A model generated the notes under the pieces. It made no database searches and was not told where the DNA came from. It saw only the letters and a program-made list of their open reading frames with translations. The position numbers and the translations under genes were made by a program. This document shows positions 34,162-42,383 of a stretch of DNA of 64,000 nt, piece by piece (position 1 is the first letter of the stretch; the number at the start of each line of letters is the position of its first letter). The stretch lies in assembly GCF_018343535.1 (NCBI RefSeq), contig NZ_JAGYPF010000005.1:620001-684000 (forward strand), read 5' to 3'. The stretch comes from Neobacillus rhizophilus. GTDB lineage: Bacteria; Bacillota; Bacilli; Bacillales; Cytobacillaceae.

Positions 34162-34985
34162 ATGTCGATTGAAAAAGTCGTAAAGGACGCCGCTTCTTGG
34201 GACCCAATAAAATACGAAGAGCTCGTCAGTTGGCCAATCGAACTTTCTAGTGAACTTTTAGAATCCTCTGTTGATCCGGAAATGAAACGAGAAAAGCTAA
34301 TCAGCTTGCCTGAAGGCGATGAAGCCGAACATCGAAGTGAGGAATTACGCCTTCATGAAGGAACCTTAAGACCTATATGGGTAAAACTTTTTTTCAAGAT
34401 TCTGAGCCAGTGTTGAAGTTCCCTTCATCCATTGCAGCTTTGTTAAAAAAACTGCCGGAGGCTATGAAATACGGTGTAAGGGAGGAAGTGTGCAGGTCAT
34501 TCCTTTTTGAGGAGGATTCAGGAGCCTTAGATAAAAATTTTTACCATCAGCCCCATGAGTTATTCATTTCTAATTCATTGGCAGAAACATTACGGATTCC
34601 TGCAGATCTTATTTTTCAAATCCAAGTTGTGCAGGAGAAAGTCTTTTTGGGACCTACCGTTGGATTGCTTTTAGGAGAAAAAAACCATCTATATAACCTT
34701 AGTTACATGAAAAAATTCAAGAATCGCCTCGGTGCATATAAACGGTTCGGAGGGGTCGTGATCGCTTTTTCTACTCGTTCCATTGATTGGGTTATAAAAG
34801 TGGCCTACGGAATGATGTATGATCCAATTGGTAATTGCTGGAGGTATGATTCAACAACAATCCCTGCTGCCATTTACAGAAGGAATTTCCGTCATGCCAA
34901 ATTGCTTGATATTTGGAAATCAACCTATAGAACACCAATCGAATATGGGAAATTTCTGTTGGAGAACCGAAAGCCAATTTCATAA
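34162..34985 (+). pseudogene. Truncated, probably frameshifted YheC/YheD-like (ATP-grasp family) gene
   Basis: The frame at 34377-34985 (202 aa) resembles the N-terminal domain of YheC/YheD coat-associated proteins: HELFISNSLAETLRIP, VFLGPTVGLLLGEKNHLY, RFGGVVIAFS and IPAAIYRRNF. It stops at about residue 202, before the ATP-grasp catalytic part. A second open frame (34162-34416) overlaps its start by 40 nt in another frame and may be the rest of the original N-terminus. There is no good SD at 34377. It could still be a short functional protein. Confidence 0.55.
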
Positions 34986-34993
34986 AGCAAAGA

Positions 34994-35020
34994 AAGGCTG
35001 CCTGATGGACAGCCTTTTTT
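34994..35020. terminator. Terminator before sspL
   Basis: AAGGCTG (34994-35000) / CAGCCTT (35010-35016) followed by TTTT. Confidence 0.85.
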
Positions 35021-35028
35021 CTGCCACC

Positions 35029-35169
35029 TTATATTTTTGTATTTGATTTCTTTGCTCTATTTTCCAGTTTGCTTTTTGGCTCTTCAGCAAACTCGGCATC
35101 CTGGCCATATCCTTGTGGATTTACCCCAGGTGCTTTAGCGCCGCGGTTATTGCTTACCTTTTTGGTCAT
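35029..35169 (-). CDS. sspL: Small acid-soluble spore protein L (SspL)
   Basis: 46 aa. The middle GVNPQGYGQDAEFAEEPKS and the end LENRAKKSNTK match the SspL pattern (GVTPQG...DPKTELEERAKKSNTK in B. subtilis). ATG at 35169 is preceded by GGAGGTGA. A sigma-G-like -10 (GATACTA) lies about 25 nt further upstream. Made in the forespore and located in the spore core. Confidence 0.88.
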   Translation of the reverse strand: MTKKVSNNRGAKAPGVNPQGYGQDAEFAEEPKSKLENRAKKSNTKI

Positions 35170-35251
35170 ACAAGTCACCTCCACTTTTTTAGTATCTCCA
35201 TCCGGAATAATTAAACTCATCTTTCTTCACAATAAAGGTAGAGGTGATCAA

Positions 35252-35743
35252 ATGAACAAGGCTGTTTATTTAGCACTTTTAAGCATTGGACTCGCCCAGG
35301 GGATGAAAATTCCGATTCATTATTTCAAAAAGAAGGAATGGCGGCCGGATGTCTTTTTTGGAACAGGTGGAATGCCAAGCTCCCATTCTGCAGGAGTCGC
35401 TACTTTAACCACCTATATCGGATTAAAAAGGGGATTGCCGACTATTGATTTTGCTTTGTCCCTTATCTACGGCTTAATCGTTATGTATGATGCCCAAGGA
35501 GTCCGAAGGCAAACGGGTGAACTGACGTTAAGAGTAAATTCCATGAATGAATTAATTGACAAAATCAATGAAAAAGAAAGTGTAGAGTTTAAAGAAAAGC
35601 CGCCAACAAAGCTGAAGGAAGTCCTGGGCCATCAGCCCGAGGAAGTGCTGGGCGGCGCGCTTTTAGGAGTATTGGTCGGGATAATTGGTCATAAATACAC
35701 AGAAAAAGATAGAAAAATGTCGAAATTTAAGCTAAGATTTTAA
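35252..35743 (+). CDS. Divergent PAP2 family protein (DUF212, YuiD-like)
   Basis: 163-aa membrane protein. The PAP2-like signatures GGMPSSHSAGVATL (about residues 37-50) and DAQGVRRQTGE define the divergent acid-phosphatase/VanZ-related family that includes YuiD. A hydrophobic N-terminus and two later membrane segments are visible (one near 140-155). Start ATG has AGAGGTGAT upstream; the longer frame would read through sspL antisense. The substrate is unknown. Confidence 0.85.
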   Translation: MNKAVYLALLSIGLAQGMKIPIHYFKKKEWRPDVFFGTGGMPSSHSAGVATLTTYIGLKRGLPTIDFALSLIYGLIVMYDAQGVRRQTGELTLRVNSMNELIDKINEKESVEFKEKPPTKLKEVLGHQPEEVLGGALLGVLVGIIGHKYTEKDRKMSKFKLRF

Positions 35744-35784
35744 AGGGGATATTTCTAGATTTATGGGAGAGGGTTGGATCATCA

Positions 35785-36054
35785 GTGCGGACGGTTGAGG
35801 AATATTTGCATTACTTGAAGGGAAAAGGCTTCCAATTTCAAGAGGATGCAGTCGGCTTTATTTACTTCGGGAAACACTATACAAATGCTTCCGATGAGAT
35901 AATTAATACAGCAATTGAACTGACCTTAAAAGCACAGAAAAGCTTTGATGGCAGCTTTTATGTTTCCTTACTGGAAACCTTTATCCAAAATCAAATAAAC
36001 AACAGAAAAGACGCCATCAGTTTTGTGAAAAATCACGAATTGTTGGCAATCTAA
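35785..36054 (+). CDS. Hypothetical protein (89 aa)
   Basis: GTG start with a purine-rich GGGAGAGGG upstream. The small soluble protein has alternating aromatic and charged residues, including YLHYLKGKGFQF at the start and SFDGSFYVSLLETF near the middle. It follows the PAP2-like gene by 41 nt and is probably cotranscribed with it. No family recognised. Confidence 0.7.
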   Translation: MRTVEEYLHYLKGKGFQFQEDAVGFIYFGKHYTNASDEIINTAIELTLKAQKSFDGSFYVSLLETFIQNQINNRKDAISFVKNHELLAI

Positions 36055-36058
36055 AAAA

Positions 36059-36090
36059 GGAGGCTGACCATTAAAGTCAGCCCCTTTTTT
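36059..36090 (+). terminator. Terminator preceding repeat R4
   Basis: GGCTGAC (36062-36068) / GTCAGCC (36076-36082), with A-tract before and CCTTTTTT after. Confidence 0.85.
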
Positions 36091-36091
36091 C

Positions 36092-36168
36092 GCTAATAGG
36101 AAAGTATAAATTCAACTACGCCTCATGAACCGTCCTATCGGACTCGCCAATCGGCGAGTTTTCATTTA
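36092..36168 (+). repeat. Intergenic repeat copy R4 (short form, 77 bp)
   Basis: Nearly identical to R1, with CTCATGAACC in place of CTCTGTCTTC. It begins right after the terminator T-tract and ends on the stop codon of the EamA gene. Confidence 0.9.
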
Positions 36169-37086
36169 GCTTCCGATACTCTTGTTTTTTCTCAATATGA
36201 AGATTTTCTTGGCCGGCAGTTCAGCGAAAATCATTCCCATAAAAATAAGGATGCAACCAATAAAAGCGCTGGAGGATAAACGTTCCTGAGCCCAAAAATA
36301 GCCCGTTATGGCTGCAAAAACCGGCTCCAAGGCAAATATAAGGGCAACCCTTGTTGCAGACGTATACTTTTGAAAGTTTGTTTGAATAAAGAAAGCAATT
36401 GCTGTTGCAAAAATACTGGTAATTACTAAAGCGATTAAAACATCTTGTGATAATAAAATGTCAGCCCGAAATGACTTCCGCCAATCTTCAAAAATGAAAG
36501 AAGAAATAGTGGAAAGAATAGCAACAGTTGAGATTTGGATAACGGTCAAAAGTAAAGTCGGATATCTGCTTGAGAATTTTCCTGTTAAAATAATATGCAT
36601 CGCAAAGCTGATGGCACAAACAAAAACAAATCCATCCCCAATATTTAATGCCGATATATCCGTCATGGTCAGCAGAAACAAACCAACAGTCGCTGTAAGA
36701 ACACCAAAAATCGCGTTTTTACCTGGAATTTGTTTCATTAAAAACATCGAAAATAAAGGGACCAGAACAACACTAAGTCCTGTGATAAAACCGGCTTTCG
36801 AAGATGTTGTATACAAAAGGCCGATTGTTTGCGTAACATAACCCAAATAGAGCCAAAATCCAATAAAAACTCCGGAAATAATTAATTTTATATTTATTTG
36901 TTTAAGCTGCTTTCTTTCAAATAGGATTAAAGCGAAAATGAGCAAAACTGCGGCAATAAAGAAGCGTATTCCATTAAACGCAAATGGTTCCAAAAAATCT
37001 ATCGCATTTTGCACTAAAACAAATGTCATTCCCCAAATCATTGTCACTAAAATTAGGCTTAAATCTGCGAACAGTGGTTTTTTCAT
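36166..37086 (-). CDS. EamA/DMT-family transporter
   Basis: 306-aa membrane protein with ten helices in two EamA halves (about residues 5-140 and 150-290). The N-terminus is LILVTMIWGMTFVLVQ and the Pro-Gly turn TTSSKAGFITGLSVVLVPL is typical. It ends with a basic tail. Not closely similar to the EamA gene at 22013. Substrate unknown. Confidence 0.87.
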   Translation of the reverse strand: MKKPLFADLSLILVTMIWGMTFVLVQNAIDFLEPFAFNGIRFFIAAVLLIFALILFERKQLKQINIKLIISGVFIGFWLYLGYVTQTIGLLYTTSSKAGFITGLSVVLVPLFSMFLMKQIPGKNAIFGVLTATVGLFLLTMTDISALNIGDGFVFVCAISFAMHIILTGKFSSRYPTLLLTVIQISTVAILSTISSFIFEDWRKSFRADILLSQDVLIALVITSIFATAIAFFIQTNFQKYTSATRVALIFALEPVFAAITGYFWAQERLSSSAFIGCILIFMGMIFAELPAKKIFILRKNKSIGS

Positions 37087-37264
37087 GGTGCTAGTGCCTC
37101 CGTTTTCAAAATTCCCCCATCATAACCTAACTGAAAGTTTATCATATATTACCTATACGTTGCAGGAAAATATTTTCTATGACGCTTCTGGGTATGATAT
37201 AAATGAATTTATATAGATGGATACATTATTCACCATAATAATCAATTAGAAAGGTTGAATATCA

Positions 37265-37921
37265 GTGAAATATAAGCTTGAATGGGTGCATAAATTAAAA
37301 AGTAATGAAAAAGTGAAATGTAATTCCGAATGGGCTTCCGCTGAAACAGCTGTCCAGCTTGGGGAAGAGCTCGAGCGATCGGGGAAAGCGATCGACCTGT
37401 ATTTTTATGATGAAAAAGGGACATCTTGGATTCTAAAGGAAATGAAAAAGCTGTTGACAGAAATAGAAGAGGAACCTCAAGAAATAACCGTTTATTTTGA
37501 TGGCGGATTTCACAAGGAAACCAATCAGGCTGGTCTTGGCGCAGTTATCTTTTTTCAGCAGGGAAAAAAGAAATACCGTATTCGCGCCAATGAACTTTTT
37601 GATGAAATGGATACAAACAACGAGGCAGAATATGCCGCTTTTTATTTTGCCCTCAATATTTTGGAAGATCTCGGTGTGCAGCATCAATCATGCGAATTTA
37701 AAGGTGACTCCCAGGTCGTTTTAAAACAGCTGGAGGGTGAATGGCCTTGTTATGAAGAAAACTTGAACCGTTGGCTGGACCGGATTGAGGAAAAAATTAA
37801 ACAACTTGGCATTTATCCAAAATACACAGCTATCCCACGAAATGACAATAAAGAAGCTGATAAGCTTGCAACCCAGGCGTTGGAAGGGAAAAATATCTTT
37901 GCGAAAACGATTATTCTTTAA
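37265..37921 (+). CDS. RNase HI-like protein (YpdQ/YpeP family)
   Basis: 218 aa. The first 70 residues form a small N-terminal domain with a DUF-like WASAETAVQLGEELERSG. Residues about 75-205 are an RNase H fold with the four acidic positions visible: VYFDGGFH, NNEAEYAAFYFAL, FKGDSQVVLKQLEG and NKEADKLA. RNase HI cuts RNA in RNA-DNA hybrids; whether this protein is active is not known. GTG start. In B. subtilis the gene is split as ypdQ/ypeP; here it is intact. Confidence 0.87.
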   Translation: MKYKLEWVHKLKSNEKVKCNSEWASAETAVQLGEELERSGKAIDLYFYDEKGTSWILKEMKKLLTEIEEEPQEITVYFDGGFHKETNQAGLGAVIFFQQGKKKYRIRANELFDEMDTNNEAEYAAFYFALNILEDLGVQHQSCEFKGDSQVVLKQLEGEWPCYEENLNRWLDRIEEKIKQLGIYPKYTAIPRNDNKEADKLATQALEGKNIFAKTIIL

Positions 37922-37943
37922 TGGAGCGGGGTGTCTTATCTTT

Positions 37944-38129
37944 GTGAAAGAATCAGCCAGAAAAGCGCTTTTTACTCAAGTGGAACATTTGCTGAATGAA
38001 TACTGTGAAGGTTGTTTTGTACATCGGCAATTAAAAAGGGAAGGGGGCCGGAGAACTGCCCACCGGTTTTGTATTTCACAATGTACCGTCGGGCAAAAAA
38101 TTCAGGAATATGGAAAAAAGCTGACGTAA
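37944..38129 (+). CDS. ypeQ: Small zinc-finger protein YpeQ-like
   Basis: 61 aa with CEGCFVHRQL near the middle and FCISQCTVGQKIQEYGK at the end: two Cys pairs with His residues, as in the zf-C2HCIx2C (PF10782) family. GTG at 37944, 23 nt after the RNase H-like gene, with GGAGCGGGG upstream. Probably one operon. Function unknown. Confidence 0.78.
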   Translation: MKESARKALFTQVEHLLNEYCEGCFVHRQLKREGGRRTAHRFCISQCTVGQKIQEYGKKLT

Positions 38130-38130
38130 A

Positions 38131-38157
38131 AAAGGCTGACAATACTGTCAGCCTTTC
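38131..38157. terminator. Bidirectional terminator ypeQ / cspD
   Basis: AAAGGCTGAC / GTCAGCCTTT with loop AATACT. On the minus strand it is followed by TTTTACG. Confidence 0.85.
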
Positions 38158-38172
38158 AACATTTATGATTGA

Positions 38173-38373
38173 TTATAATTTAACAACGTTAGCAGCTTGA
38201 GGTCCGCGGTTTCCTTCAACGATTTCGAAAGAAACTTCTTGGCCTTCTTCTAAAGATTTATAGCCGTCGCCTTGGATAGCGCTGAAGTGTACGAATACAT
38301 CGTCGCCGCCTTCAACTTCGATAAATCCGAAGCCCTTTTCGTTGTTGAACCATTTTACTTTACCATTTTGCAT
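38173..38373 (-). CDS. cspD: Cold-shock protein CspD
   Basis: 66-aa single cold-shock domain. RNP1 is KGFGFIEV and RNP2 DVFVHFSAI. It binds single-stranded RNA/DNA and acts as an RNA chaperone. SD GGAGGAAG precedes ATG. The mapped promoter implies a leader of about 110 nt, a common arrangement for csp genes. The name is by closest Bacillus paralogue and synteny; CspB-like naming would also fit. Confidence 0.93.
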   Translation of the reverse strand: MQNGKVKWFNNEKGFGFIEVEGGDDVFVHFSAIQGDGYKSLEEGQEVSFEIVEGNRGPQAANVVKL

Positions 38374-38488
38374 GTACTTCTTCCTCCTAAGCCTTTCAGG
38401 ACACCCTCATACATGGTGCCAAAGAATAAATATTATCATGGAACAAAAACATGCCATAAGCAAATGTATTCGATTTCATGATGCTTTA

Positions 38489-38517
38489 AATATACAATAA
38501 CAAATATGGACAGTCAA
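38489..38517 (-). promoter_or_regulatory. Sigma-A promoter of cspD
   Basis: On the minus strand TTGACT, a 17-bp spacer and TATATT. Transcription would start near 38482, leaving a ~109-nt 5' leader before the cspD ATG. Confidence 0.75.
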
Positions 38518-38661
38518 GAAAGGGCGGAAGGTTTTTCCTCAAAAATCTAAACGTTTTTTAACGAAAGAAAACCTGCCAAATTTTTTGGCTAATGGACATA
38601 AAAACATCCTTTCCTCAATATGTTAAACTAATAACTTTTCCATGCTGGGGTGGGGATGTGA

Positions 38662-38949
38662 GTGTTTCGATTTTCAATTGAGGGCGAGGAATGGATATTA
38701 CGGTTCTCTCCGACGGTTGCGATAGAAGACGCTGAAAAACAGGTGATCATGATGTCTCTCCTGCATATTGGGGAAGAGTTGGGCAAATTTTCACATGGCA
38801 CTGCCTTTATTATGTTTACGAAGATAATAGGCGCCATTGTTTTTGACGTTGAACGAATTCCTTCACTTATTTTAACTGTATCGAATATTATTCCTGAAGA
38901 GAATTGGTACACCGAGGAATCTTCAATAAAACCATTTAAGAAAATATAG
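38662..38949 (+). CDS. Hypothetical protein (95 aa)
   Basis: GTG start with GGGGTGGGGA upstream. Small protein of mixed beta/alpha composition beginning FRFSIEGEEWILRFSP, with hydrophobic FIMFTKIIGAIVFDV near residues 50-65 and no membrane helix. A terminator follows. No family recognised. The opposite strand also has an open frame, but this one has the SD and the terminator. Confidence 0.65.
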   Translation: MFRFSIEGEEWILRFSPTVAIEDAEKQVIMMSLLHIGEELGKFSHGTAFIMFTKIIGAIVFDVERIPSLILTVSNIIPEENWYTEESSIKPFKKI

Positions 38950-38952
38950 CCA

Positions 38953-38976
38953 GGGGCTTTAGACAGCCCCCTTTTA
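38953..38976 (+). terminator. Terminator after the 95-aa gene
   Basis: GGGGCT (38953-38958) / AGCCCC (38965-38970), then CTTTTAT. Confidence 0.7.
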
Positions 38977-39017
38977 TAATGATGAGACGAAGAATACTGG
39001 TAATCAGGCTTTTCCTT

Positions 39018-40067
39018 TCATTCTGTCATTCTTATATTCAACTTTTTTCTAAGTTCCGATTCCAACTTGATATAATGCTCCAGCCTTTTTTCAGTCGCCT
39101 CTAAAATGCCTTCTAAAATTTTTATTCTTAACTGTTCCTCTGACATTGCCTTTACTTTTATGATTTCTTTTGAACTTTTTAGTGTTTTTTCAAATGATTG
39201 GTCCTTTATCATTTTCCTTTGATCCTTCCTTTTTGTACAAACAAAAATTGTTTTTGCCTCGAGGTCAGTTTCATCAACAGTGCTGAATCGCAGTATTTCA
39301 ACCGGGATTAAATACTCTAAAATTTCTTTGTCAGGGTAATCATAGAACAGATATTCCTTATTCGAATTTAGAAAAATTATGATAGATTCCTTATCTGTTG
39401 ATTTAAAAAAATTTACGATTTCTTTAGCATTGGGCAATATTTCATTATTAAAATCATCAATTAGAACAACACTTTTAGCAGGAATTTGACTTAAATTCTT
39501 GCAGCTCTTAACGATGCTGCCTAATTGATTTCCGGAAATGTTTAATAAATTTTCCAGCAGCAGTTTATCTGTATTCATTTCAAAAAGTTCATAATTTTTG
39601 AACAATTCGTTAATTATTTTTAGTGCACAGTAATATTGATGTGTAATCGTAAAATTATTAACATAATCGGTGGAAAACAGTAAGCAATTTTCAAAAAATC
39701 CAGTTAAGTTCCAGATTTTAGTGGGTGTTAAAGTTATTATTGTTTTTGGTTTTCTGCTAAAAACAAAGGGGAGTAACTCGGATGGAATTTTCTTTTTTAT
39801 AACAGTTGCTTGAGGAAATAGATAATCATAGTACATAAGATCATCGGGATGCGGTGTTATTACCAGACTTGATTCCGGTACGAAATAATCAACAACTAGT
39901 TGCAATATTTTTTTGTGTTCTTCAAAAGCCATAATCTTTAAATTTGAAAAATCTGATGTTAAAAGGAGTGTGGAATTTTCGTTGATTTGAATCTTTTGAT
40001 CAGCGCCAAAAAATCCAAGCCGATTTTCATCGCAACTACTATCCAGTTCTGAACTTGATATAATCAT
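39018..40067 (-). CDS. Glycosyltransferase-like protein (GT52/polysialyltransferase-like), uncertain
   Basis: 349 aa, AT-rich. The segment SLVITPHPDDLMYYDYLFPQATVI, followed by KKIPSELLPFVF and then ITLTPTKIWNL, resembles the His-Pro nucleotide-sugar site of GT52/GT38-type sialyl- or polysialyltransferases. The C-terminus (about 290-349) is a charged coiled coil with KxxE repeats. The N-terminus is short compared with such enzymes. It lies 33 nt after the HAD-type gene on the same strand, so the two probably work together on a surface glycan (inference). Confidence 0.45.
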   Translation of the reverse strand: MIISSSELDSSCDENRLGFFGADQKIQINENSTLLLTSDFSNLKIMAFEEHKKILQLVVDYFVPESSLVITPHPDDLMYYDYLFPQATVIKKKIPSELLPFVFSRKPKTIITLTPTKIWNLTGFFENCLLFSTDYVNNFTITHQYYCALKIINELFKNYELFEMNTDKLLLENLLNISGNQLGSIVKSCKNLSQIPAKSVVLIDDFNNEILPNAKEIVNFFKSTDKESIIIFLNSNKEYLFYDYPDKEILEYLIPVEILRFSTVDETDLEAKTIFVCTKRKDQRKMIKDQSFEKTLKSSKEIIKVKAMSEEQLRIKILEGILEATEKRLEHYIKLESELRKKLNIRMTE

Positions 40068-40100
40068 GCACCTACCTCTATAAACTCCTATATTTGTCTT

Positions 40101-41999
40101 CTATTGTCCTGCCTGATCCATTAGCTCAGTTAGTGTTTCAAAGGTTTGATTTTCAGTATCTGCAATCACACCTCTAGAAAAACTCAATTCACCAAAGTAT
40201 TTCCTTATAAAACGAAGATCTTTTATTATCATTCTAAATGGCATATACGCATCGTAACCAGAAATATTAAATAGATACTCATAATTTGCGAATGTTTTTA
40301 TATACAATTTAACAAAATCAAATATCCCATTATGAATTTGCTTTATAATTTTATAGTTTTCTACTTCCGGTACGTCAAATGTTAATTTATACCCATCTTC
40401 GGTTTTCTTAAAGCCCGAAAATGAAGGATAGCAAGCCTGAGTAAATAACTCAAAATAGATGTTAAGATGTTTAGTGCTTGAGTGGATATCGTATAAATTT
40501 CTGTTATACATTCTAGAAAAAATGTAAACTTCTATTTCTTTTTTCATTATTTGACTTAGATTACCCGTGTAGTTAGAGTGTCGACAACCTGCTACTAAGC
40601 TGTGGACTTCACAATTCAATTTCCATTTATCTTCAATTAAATATTTTATTCCTGCACCACCGGACCCAATCCAGCCAACATCCACTACTGCAACCTTTTT
40701 ACATCCCTGAATGAGGTTTTGAAAATACTCTTTCACTATTTCATCGTCTTCAGATAATTTTTTCACAACAAACTGCCAATTTTCCACAAAAAATGATTGA
40801 ATGATTTTAACATTGTCTTTATGAATCAGGTCATCTTCTTTTAGTTGATAATAAGATAACAAACCTGCCATTTCCCCTAAATCCAAAGATTCTAATAGGC
40901 ATTTTATTGTAATTTTTAAAATACCACTTGCCTTATGTTTTACCATTCGATTCAAAAAGTCATAGCGATTTTTTTCAATCGTATATTTCATATTGGCAAT
41001 TCGAGACCAGTAAACATATTCATTATCTATATTTGAATTTAGAAAATTAAATACTTTATGATAAATATCCCCATCTCTTGAAAGGAACAAAATTTTATCA
41101 ATATTATTCTGTTTTGCATAATCACGAATCCATTTACAGTAGCCCAATATATACAAACCACCGTAAATAAAACCATATTCATAATATGGTGTGTACTGCT
41201 TACTTCCATTATGCAAATGCATATTCACAATCCCGCCGTAGGTGGAACCAATCAACTCAGACATACCGTCTGCACGATATTGATTTCCTGTTTCATGAAC
41301 ATTATGGTAATATCTTGCTGCTAATCCTAGTTCCTGAGCACTTTTTATATCTGACTCGATATTTTCCCCGACATGTACCATCCGGATATCCTTGCCTAAT
41401 TTTTGCAGTGCTATATTGAATAATTGATGATCTTGTTTACTGCCATTGTTTTCACAGGAAACAAAAACATCAAAAAATCCGCTAAATCCCGCCTTTTCCA
41501 ATATCTGTACAATCATCGCCTTTGTTAAATAGCTATCTGAAATTGCAATTATTTTCTTGTTTTGTGATTTAAGTATTTCATAAACATCTTTCATATAGGG
41601 ATTGGCGATACAAAACTCTAATTCTGTTTGCCATTCTGCCTGAACTCCATACTGTCGCTCTATACCTGTTTTTTGCTCAATAAATTCATATATATCGTAT
41701 ATTGATACTTCCCTGTTTCCCTTCTTAACCTCCGCACGATCACGCGCTTCCTTTTCCGCTTTCATCCGTATAGACATAAAATTCACACTGTTAAGCTTGT
41801 CTCCCACTACCATAAATAAATAATGAGGCTCTGCAAACGGTCTCAATAACAAAGTGTCAAAAACATCAAATGAAATGACATCGTAATCTAATAAATCTCT
41901 CGCAAAATCAAGTGCTGAAGGTCGGTTTAATATCGTCGACTCCGATCCATCCAAATATGGGAGCTTAACCGACCCTGTTGAATTCAAAGAGTCAACCAT
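40101..41999 (-). CDS. Large HAD-superfamily protein (COG5610-like), surface-polysaccharide associated
   Basis: 632 aa. The N-terminal HAD hydrolase domain has motif I ISFDVFDTLLLRPF (about residues 34-47), motif II AISDSYLTK and motif IV VGENIESDIKSAQELGL (about 208). A second domain starts near 270 with FLSRDGDIYHKVF and VAVVDVGWIGSGG. This architecture is usually encoded in capsule or glycan clusters. The first gene of a two-gene leftward operon; ATG preceded by GGAGGAA. It is clearly more AT-rich than its neighbours, which suggests transfer. Confidence 0.75.
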   Translation of the reverse strand: MVDSLNSTGSVKLPYLDGSESTILNRPSALDFARDLLDYDVISFDVFDTLLLRPFAEPHYLFMVVGDKLNSVNFMSIRMKAEKEARDRAEVKKGNREVSIYDIYEFIEQKTGIERQYGVQAEWQTELEFCIANPYMKDVYEILKSQNKKIIAISDSYLTKAMIVQILEKAGFSGFFDVFVSCENNGSKQDHQLFNIALQKLGKDIRMVHVGENIESDIKSAQELGLAARYYHNVHETGNQYRADGMSELIGSTYGGIVNMHLHNGSKQYTPYYEYGFIYGGLYILGYCKWIRDYAKQNNIDKILFLSRDGDIYHKVFNFLNSNIDNEYVYWSRIANMKYTIEKNRYDFLNRMVKHKASGILKITIKCLLESLDLGEMAGLLSYYQLKEDDLIHKDNVKIIQSFFVENWQFVVKKLSEDDEIVKEYFQNLIQGCKKVAVVDVGWIGSGGAGIKYLIEDKWKLNCEVHSLVAGCRHSNYTGNLSQIMKKEIEVYIFSRMYNRNLYDIHSSTKHLNIYFELFTQACYPSFSGFKKTEDGYKLTFDVPEVENYKIIKQIHNGIFDFVKLYIKTFANYEYLFNISGYDAYMPFRMIIKDLRFIRKYFGELSFSRGVIADTENQTFETLTELMDQAGQ

Positions 42000-42383
42000 G
42001 TAATAGATATTCCTCCTTTTTTATAAAAATTTACAATTTCCGGTAATTTACATTTATAATATTCACTTGTCCAATTGAGGTGAGGGCAGGAGAATACTGG
42101 AGACATTAAATTTTAGCCTTTTAATATCTAATTTTGTAATGAGCAGAAACCGCGAGGAAACGAGCTCCCGGGACCATAAAAGCATTCCGCAATAGTTCCT
42201 AAGGTTTTTGTAGTGGGAGCGAAATATATTGTAAATTAATCCAAAATTCCGCCTCCTTTATGCTTCAGAAAAATTGAAATTGCGTTTTATAAGGGAATTA
42301 TTTGATTGCTTCCATAGCCGCTATACGAAAATAATTTTAAAAGGTAAAATGAGAGAGGAGATGTTATTAAAAAGGGAGTAATT
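42000..42383. other. Intergenic region between the glycan cassette and topB
   Basis: 384 bp without a supported gene. Most is AT-rich, but about 42148-42226 is a GC-rich patch containing GAGCTCCCGGGACC and, 50 nt on, GTGGGAGCG, which can pair (GCTCCC / GGGAGC) into a long stem-loop. A 40-codon leftward frame crosses it without a good SD. No known riboswitch class fits. Confidence 0.5.

Noticed and set aside
35069..35251. N-terminal extension of the PAP2-like gene
   Set aside because: It is antisense to sspL; the ATG at 35252 has a good SD and matches family length.
37785..37943. 53-codon extension of the YpeQ-like gene
   Set aside because: It overlaps the end of the RNase H-like gene in another frame; GTG at 37944 gives the family length.
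38628..38912. Leftward 94-codon frame opposite the 95-aa hypothetical gene
   Set aside because: It lacks an SD, and the plus-strand frame has both an SD and a terminator.
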